Source: Synergistaceae bacterium (GTDB taxonomy: Bacteria > Synergistota > Synergistia > Synergistales > Synergistaceae). Taken from it: a stretch of DNA of 15,324 nucleotides. The translations under genes were made by a program, and so were the position numbers. This document shows positions 12,955-15,324 of this stretch, one piece after another. The notes under the pieces are model-generated. The model was not told the origin of the DNA. It worked only from the letters and a program-made list of their open reading frames with translations, and ran no database searches. The stretch is from contig JAAYHA010000063.1 in assembly GCA_012727545.1 (NCBI GenBank), forward strand, positions 1 to 15,324. The letters are read 5' to 3'. The first letter of the stretch is position 1. Each line of letters begins with the position of its first letter.

Positions 12955-13965
12955 ATGGCTGCTCCAGACAGAAACATTGCTCTCGAAATGGTTCGTGCTA
13001 CGGAAGCTGCGGCTATGGCCGCTGGACGGTGGATGGGACGTGGGGACAAGAACGGAGTTGACGGTGCCGCAGTTAATGCGATGCGTTTCATGCTCAACAA
13101 CGTCAACATGGACGGTCAGGTCGTTATAGGCGAAGGGGAGAAAGACGAGGCTCCGATGCTCTTTAACGGAGAAAAGCTTGGTACGGGATGTGATCCACAG
13201 GTCGACATCGCAGTAGACCCGATCGACGGGACCCGTCTTACTGCACAGGGCCTTCCGAACGCAGTCAGTGTAGTCGCGTTTGCAGAGCGAGGCTCAATGT
13301 TTGACCCTCAGCATATTTTCTATATGGACAAGATAGCAACAGGCCCCTTTGCGGCACATGCGATCAACATTGATGCCACTCCGTCGGACAACATCAGAGC
13401 GGTAGCCAGGGCACTGAGGAAATCTGTCGAAGATGTTACCGTAATAATCCTCGACAGGCCAAGGCACGAAGAACTTATTAAAGAGATCCGTTCCATGCAT
13501 GCCCGTATCAGACTGATCCCTGACGGCGATGTCGCAGGTGCTCTCTCAACATGCAAACCGAATTCCGGTATTGACCTCCTCATGGGTGTCGGAGGATCTC
13601 CTGAAGCCGTCATAACAGCATGCGCTGTAAAGTGCGTCGGCGGTAACATGCAGTGTAAACTCTGGCCGCGCAACGATGAAGAGAGAGAGAAGTGCGTCGA
13701 GAAGGGGATGGACGTCAACAAAGTCCTACATCTTAATGACCTTGTAGCGTGCGACAATGTATTCTTCGCTGCTACCGGCGTAACTGACGGGGACTGGCTC
13801 AAGGGCGTACGTTATTCCGGAGATGTAGTACACACATCTTCTCTTGTCATGAGAGCAAAGAGCGGAACTATCCGTTACATTGACGCAATACACAACGTAC
13901 AGAAACTGGATGAGATCAGCGGCATAAAATATGGGGCACAGTCCAATGCAGTTTCTTTCCTGTAA
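12955..13965 (+). CDS. glpX: class II fructose-1,6-bisphosphatase
   Basis: It hydrolyses fructose 1,6-bisphosphate to fructose 6-phosphate in gluconeogenesis. The 336 residues match the GlpX family: EMVRATEAAAMAAGRWMGRG near the N terminus, DGAAVNAMR, GEGEKDEAPML (59-69), DPIDGT (88-93, the Li-sensitive-phosphatase metal motif), and GGSPEAVITACAVKC further on. Some GlpX proteins also accept sedoheptulose 1,7-bisphosphate; that cannot be decided here. An in-frame ATG at 12940 precedes and overlaps GGAGG (12942-12946); ATG 12955, eight bases after it, is the better start. It lies 26 bases after the purB stop and ends the operon at a terminator. Confidence 0.95.
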   Translation: MAAPDRNIALEMVRATEAAAMAAGRWMGRGDKNGVDGAAVNAMRFMLNNVNMDGQVVIGEGEKDEAPMLFNGEKLGTGCDPQVDIAVDPIDGTRLTAQGLPNAVSVVAFAERGSMFDPQHIFYMDKIATGPFAAHAINIDATPSDNIRAVARALRKSVEDVTVIILDRPRHEELIKEIRSMHARIRLIPDGDVAGALSTCKPNSGIDLLMGVGGSPEAVITACAVKCVGGNMQCKLWPRNDEEREKCVEKGMDVNKVLHLNDLVACDNVFFAATGVTDGDWLKGVRYSGDVVHTSSLVMRAKSGTIRYIDAIHNVQKLDEISGIKYGAQSNAVSFL

Positions 13966-13998
13966 CATCTGACACATAGATAATACAATCTTTACTTT

Positions 13999-14041
13999 AA
14001 GGCAGCTTCTTCGCTCCGGGCGATCAGAAGCTGCCTTTTTA
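13999..14041 (+). terminator. Rho-independent terminator after glpX
   Basis: AAGGCAGCTTCT (13999-14010) pairs with AGAAGCTGCCTT (14026-14037) over 12 bp, with a smaller inner TCGC/GCGA stem, and TTTTT follows. It starts 34 bases past the glpX stop. Confidence 0.93.
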
Positions 14042-14060
14042 TATTCACCCTTTTGTATGC

Positions 14061-14099
14061 TTTCATTAAATGAAATAATGGACATAAATATCCGTTATT
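14061..14099. repeat. two overlapping inverted repeats, candidate operator
   Basis: TTTCATTAAATGAAA (14061-14075) is a perfect 7-1-7 palindrome. It overlaps AATAATGGA ... TCCGTTATT (14074-14082 and 14091-14099), an 8 of 9 inverted pair. They follow the glpX terminator and lie about 140 bases upstream of the predicted promoter, so a role in the NuoE operon is uncertain. Confidence 0.4.
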
Positions 14100-14240
14100 T
14101 TTAATGTTGACATTTAAAATCTCAACTATTTTTAAAAGTTCTTTGTTGATCATATAATTTTCTTTGTGAATACGACTTGTTTTTAAATTTTCAGTGAATT
14201 TACTGCAGTTACATTACTAAAATTATTTGAATATTGCGGC

Positions 14241-14268
14241 TTGACTTTAAGTGAGCCAGTGATAATCT
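14241..14268 (+). promoter_or_regulatory. candidate promoter of the NuoE/NuoF operon
   Basis: TTGACT (14241-14246), 16 bases, then TAATCT (14263-14268) preceded by TG (14260-14261), giving an extended -10. The same TAATCT hexamer with an upstream TG occurs in the predicted tRNA-Sec promoter. Predicted initiation near 14275. Confidence 0.5.
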
Positions 14269-14283
14269 TTATAAGTGAGTTAA

Positions 14284-14775
14284 ATGATCCATATACGCGA
14301 GGGGGCGGTCTTTTTGGGGGAGATCGATCGAATCGCTGAGGTTTTGCATAAACATAAGCAAGATCCCAGATATTTGCTTGCAATTCTTCTCGATATCCAG
14401 GAATCAGAGAACTACATTTCAATTGAAGCAATGCGCGCTGCAGCAGAATACCTTGGCGTTTCCGAAAGCCGTGTATTTGCTGTTGTGACATTCTACCGAA
14501 CACTGAGTCAAAAGAAAAAAGGCAGAAAGATCATACGTGTCTGCATGGGTACTGCATGCCATCTCCGCGGATCAACTGCTGTTCTTCATGAACTGGAAAA
14601 AAAGCTGGGCATTAAAAGCGGCGGAGTTACTGAAGACGGCGAGTATACTCTTGAAACAGTCAACTGTGTGGGTGCTTGCGCACTTGCGCCTGTAGTAACA
14701 TCGGGCGATATTACTTTTGGCAGGATGGAACCCTCCAAAGTTGCAGAACTTTTGGCAAAGGGGGCTTTTGCATGA
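14284..14775 (+). CDS. NuoE-like [2Fe-2S] thioredoxin-fold subunit
   Basis: A small electron-transfer subunit of the NuoE/HndA/HydC type, found in Complex I, NADP-reducing or electron-bifurcating hydrogenases and NAD-linked formate dehydrogenases. The N-terminal helical region (DPRYLLAILLDIQESENYIS) precedes the thioredoxin-like domain with the four cluster ligands, CMGTAC (Cys-x4-Cys, about 83-88) and CVGAC (Cys-x3-Cys, about 124-128). The 163-residue length is typical. The ATG at 14284 has no good ribosome-binding site and lies only about nine bases after the predicted transcript start. An in-frame TTG at 14314, eight bases after GGGGG (14301-14305), is a serious alternative start. The stop overlaps the next start (ATGA). 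Which complex it belongs to is unknown. Confidence 0.88.
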   Translation: MIHIREGAVFLGEIDRIAEVLHKHKQDPRYLLAILLDIQESENYISIEAMRAAAEYLGVSESRVFAVVTFYRTLSQKKKGRKIIRVCMGTACHLRGSTAVLHELEKKLGIKSGGVTEDGEYTLETVNCVGACALAPVVTSGDITFGRMEPSKVAELLAKGAFA

Positions 14776-15324
14776 GATTTGAAACTCTTTCTGACTTTAA
14801 AAACTACAAAAATCACATTTCACAGGAGCAAAAAAATGGGAAAGAGATCTGGATATGCGGAGGTCCCGGATGTGTGGCAAACGGCAGCATGTCCCTCGCG
14901 GAAGAGTTTGCCAAAGCATTGGTCAAAAAAACGTCTTCTGATGACAGCACTTCTTTCTGGCACAGCATCAAAGTCCTTATACAACACGAAGATAAAAATA
15001 CGGAACAGCTGATAAAGATCGGCACAACAGGCTGCATGGGTCCATGTGAGAATGGCCCGATCGTTCATGTTGAACCTGATGGTTTTTATTATCAAAAGGT
15101 CACAGTTGATGACATAGAAGGTATTCTCAGCTCAATAAAGGAAAACATGCCTTATAAAACTAAAGCAATGTCTGGAAATGATGGCAAGCCTGCAGAGATC
15201 CCTTCTGCAGAAAATATACCTTTTCTTGCAAAACAGAAAAAGCTTGTACTTGGCAAAATGACCTCCATGTCTCCGCTTGAGCTGGAAGATCATATTGCTC
15301 ACGGAGGATATTCGGCACTGATAA
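14772..15324 (+). CDS. NuoF-like flavoprotein subunit, 5' part, runs off the window
   Basis: The open frame continues for 184 residues to the window edge without a stop. An N-terminal thioredoxin-like [2Fe-2S] domain has CGGPGC (Cys-x4-Cys, about 29-34) and CMGPC (Cys-x3-Cys, about 86-90), followed by a segment resembling the Y.KVT.DD motif (YYQKVTVDDIEGIL). The start of the NuoF core then appears: IPFLAKQKKLVL, a LELEDHIAHGGYSAL segment, then the edge. This domain order (thioredoxin fold fused to NuoF) is that of HydB/HndC-type subunits of hydrogenases and some formate dehydrogenases; these bind FMN, NAD(P)H and an Fe-S cluster. The usual RNCG after the KQK segment is GKMTS here. ATG 14772 overlaps the NuoE stop. 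Partner and electron acceptor lie downstream, outside the window. Confidence 0.88.
   Translation, partial: MRFETLSDFKNYKNHISQEQKNGKEIWICGGPGCVANGSMSLAEEFAKALVKKTSSDDSTSFWHSIKVLIQHEDKNTEQLIKIGTTGCMGPCENGPIVHVEPDGFYYQKVTVDDIEGILSSIKENMPYKTKAMSGNDGKPAEIPSAENIPFLAKQKKLVLGKMTSMSPLELEDHIAHGGYSALI

Larger units (their letters stand above)
14042..14283. promoter_or_regulatory. AT-rich regulatory gap upstream of the NuoE/NuoF operon
   Basis: No credible gene in this interval of about 240 bases. It contains a perfect odd palindrome TTTCATTAAATGAAA (14061-14075), an overlapping inverted repeat AATAATGGA (14074-14082) with TCCGTTATT (14091-14099), two direct copies of TTCTTTGT starting at 14139 and 14160 (21 bases apart), and a likely promoter near the downstream end. 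Together they suggest regulator binding sites ahead of a redox operon; no known operator consensus was matched convincingly. Confidence 0.5.

Noticed and set aside
14139..14171. Rex-type redox operator, because TTGTGAA occurs upstream of a redox operon.
   Set aside because: There is no matching inverted half-site at the right spacing; only a direct repeat is seen.
14779..15012. A 77-codon plus-strand open frame near the right edge.
   Set aside because: It is out of frame with the NuoF-like gene starting at 14772, whose cysteine motifs and homology are clear.

Overview
The window is an ordinary chromosomal housekeeping stretch of an anaerobic bacterium with mid-range base composition. All recognisable genes are on the + strand. 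Together, the tmk-holB-ricT cluster, ftsY next to a DUF4416 gene and purB, a class II fructose bisphosphatase (GlpX), a tRNA-Sec and a hydrogenase/dehydrogenase-type NuoE-NuoF pair fit the Synergistota best. A Firmicutes-like anaerobe is the main alternative. No marker here settles the taxonomy, so this is inference.

Layout: (1) 1-1684 holds rpsA (ribosomal protein S1 with five S1 domains), closed by a strong terminator. (2) 1722-4623 is a tight run of def, fmt, a Nudix ADP-sugar pyrophosphatase and a XerC/D-type tyrosine recombinase. (3) 4624-5199 is a non-coding gap built almost entirely of repeats: an array of 11-bp units, a ladder of small hairpins separated by a GAATT-core motif, a palindromic element with 34-bp inverted ends, and a second 11-bp array in inverted orientation. 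This is the most unusual part of the window. (4) 5200-7328 is a nucleoside-salvage pair: trimeric-type purine nucleoside phosphorylase, then thymidine/pyrimidine nucleoside phosphorylase. (5) 7379-7475 is a selenocysteine tRNA (anticodon TCA) with its own likely promoter and terminator. (6) 7546-13965 is a long co-directional run: tmk, holB, ricT, ftsY, a DUF4416 gene, purB and glpX, closed by a terminator at 13999-14041. (7) 14042-14283 is an AT-rich regulatory gap ahead of a NuoE-like [2Fe-2S] protein and the start of a NuoF-like flavoprotein that runs off the window.

The genes work in translation initiation and N-terminal processing (rpsA, def, fmt), chromosome maintenance (xer-type recombinase, holB, tmk for dTTP), nucleotide supply (two nucleoside phosphorylases, tmk, purB), membrane protein targeting (ftsY), gluconeogenesis (glpX), RNA processing (ricT by homology) and NAD(P)H-linked redox chemistry (NuoE/NuoF). 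Several genes overlap by 1 to about 30 bases, implying translational coupling. Four genes (rpsA, punA, ricT, glpX) have an in-frame start codon overlapping or abutting the Shine-Dalgarno sequence; I placed their starts at the next in-frame start with normal spacing.

I found no clear new enzymatic system. The two observations most worth pursuing are the mirrored repeat element between the recombinase gene and punA, and the replacement of the family's active-site histidine by tyrosine in the pyrimidine phosphorylase.
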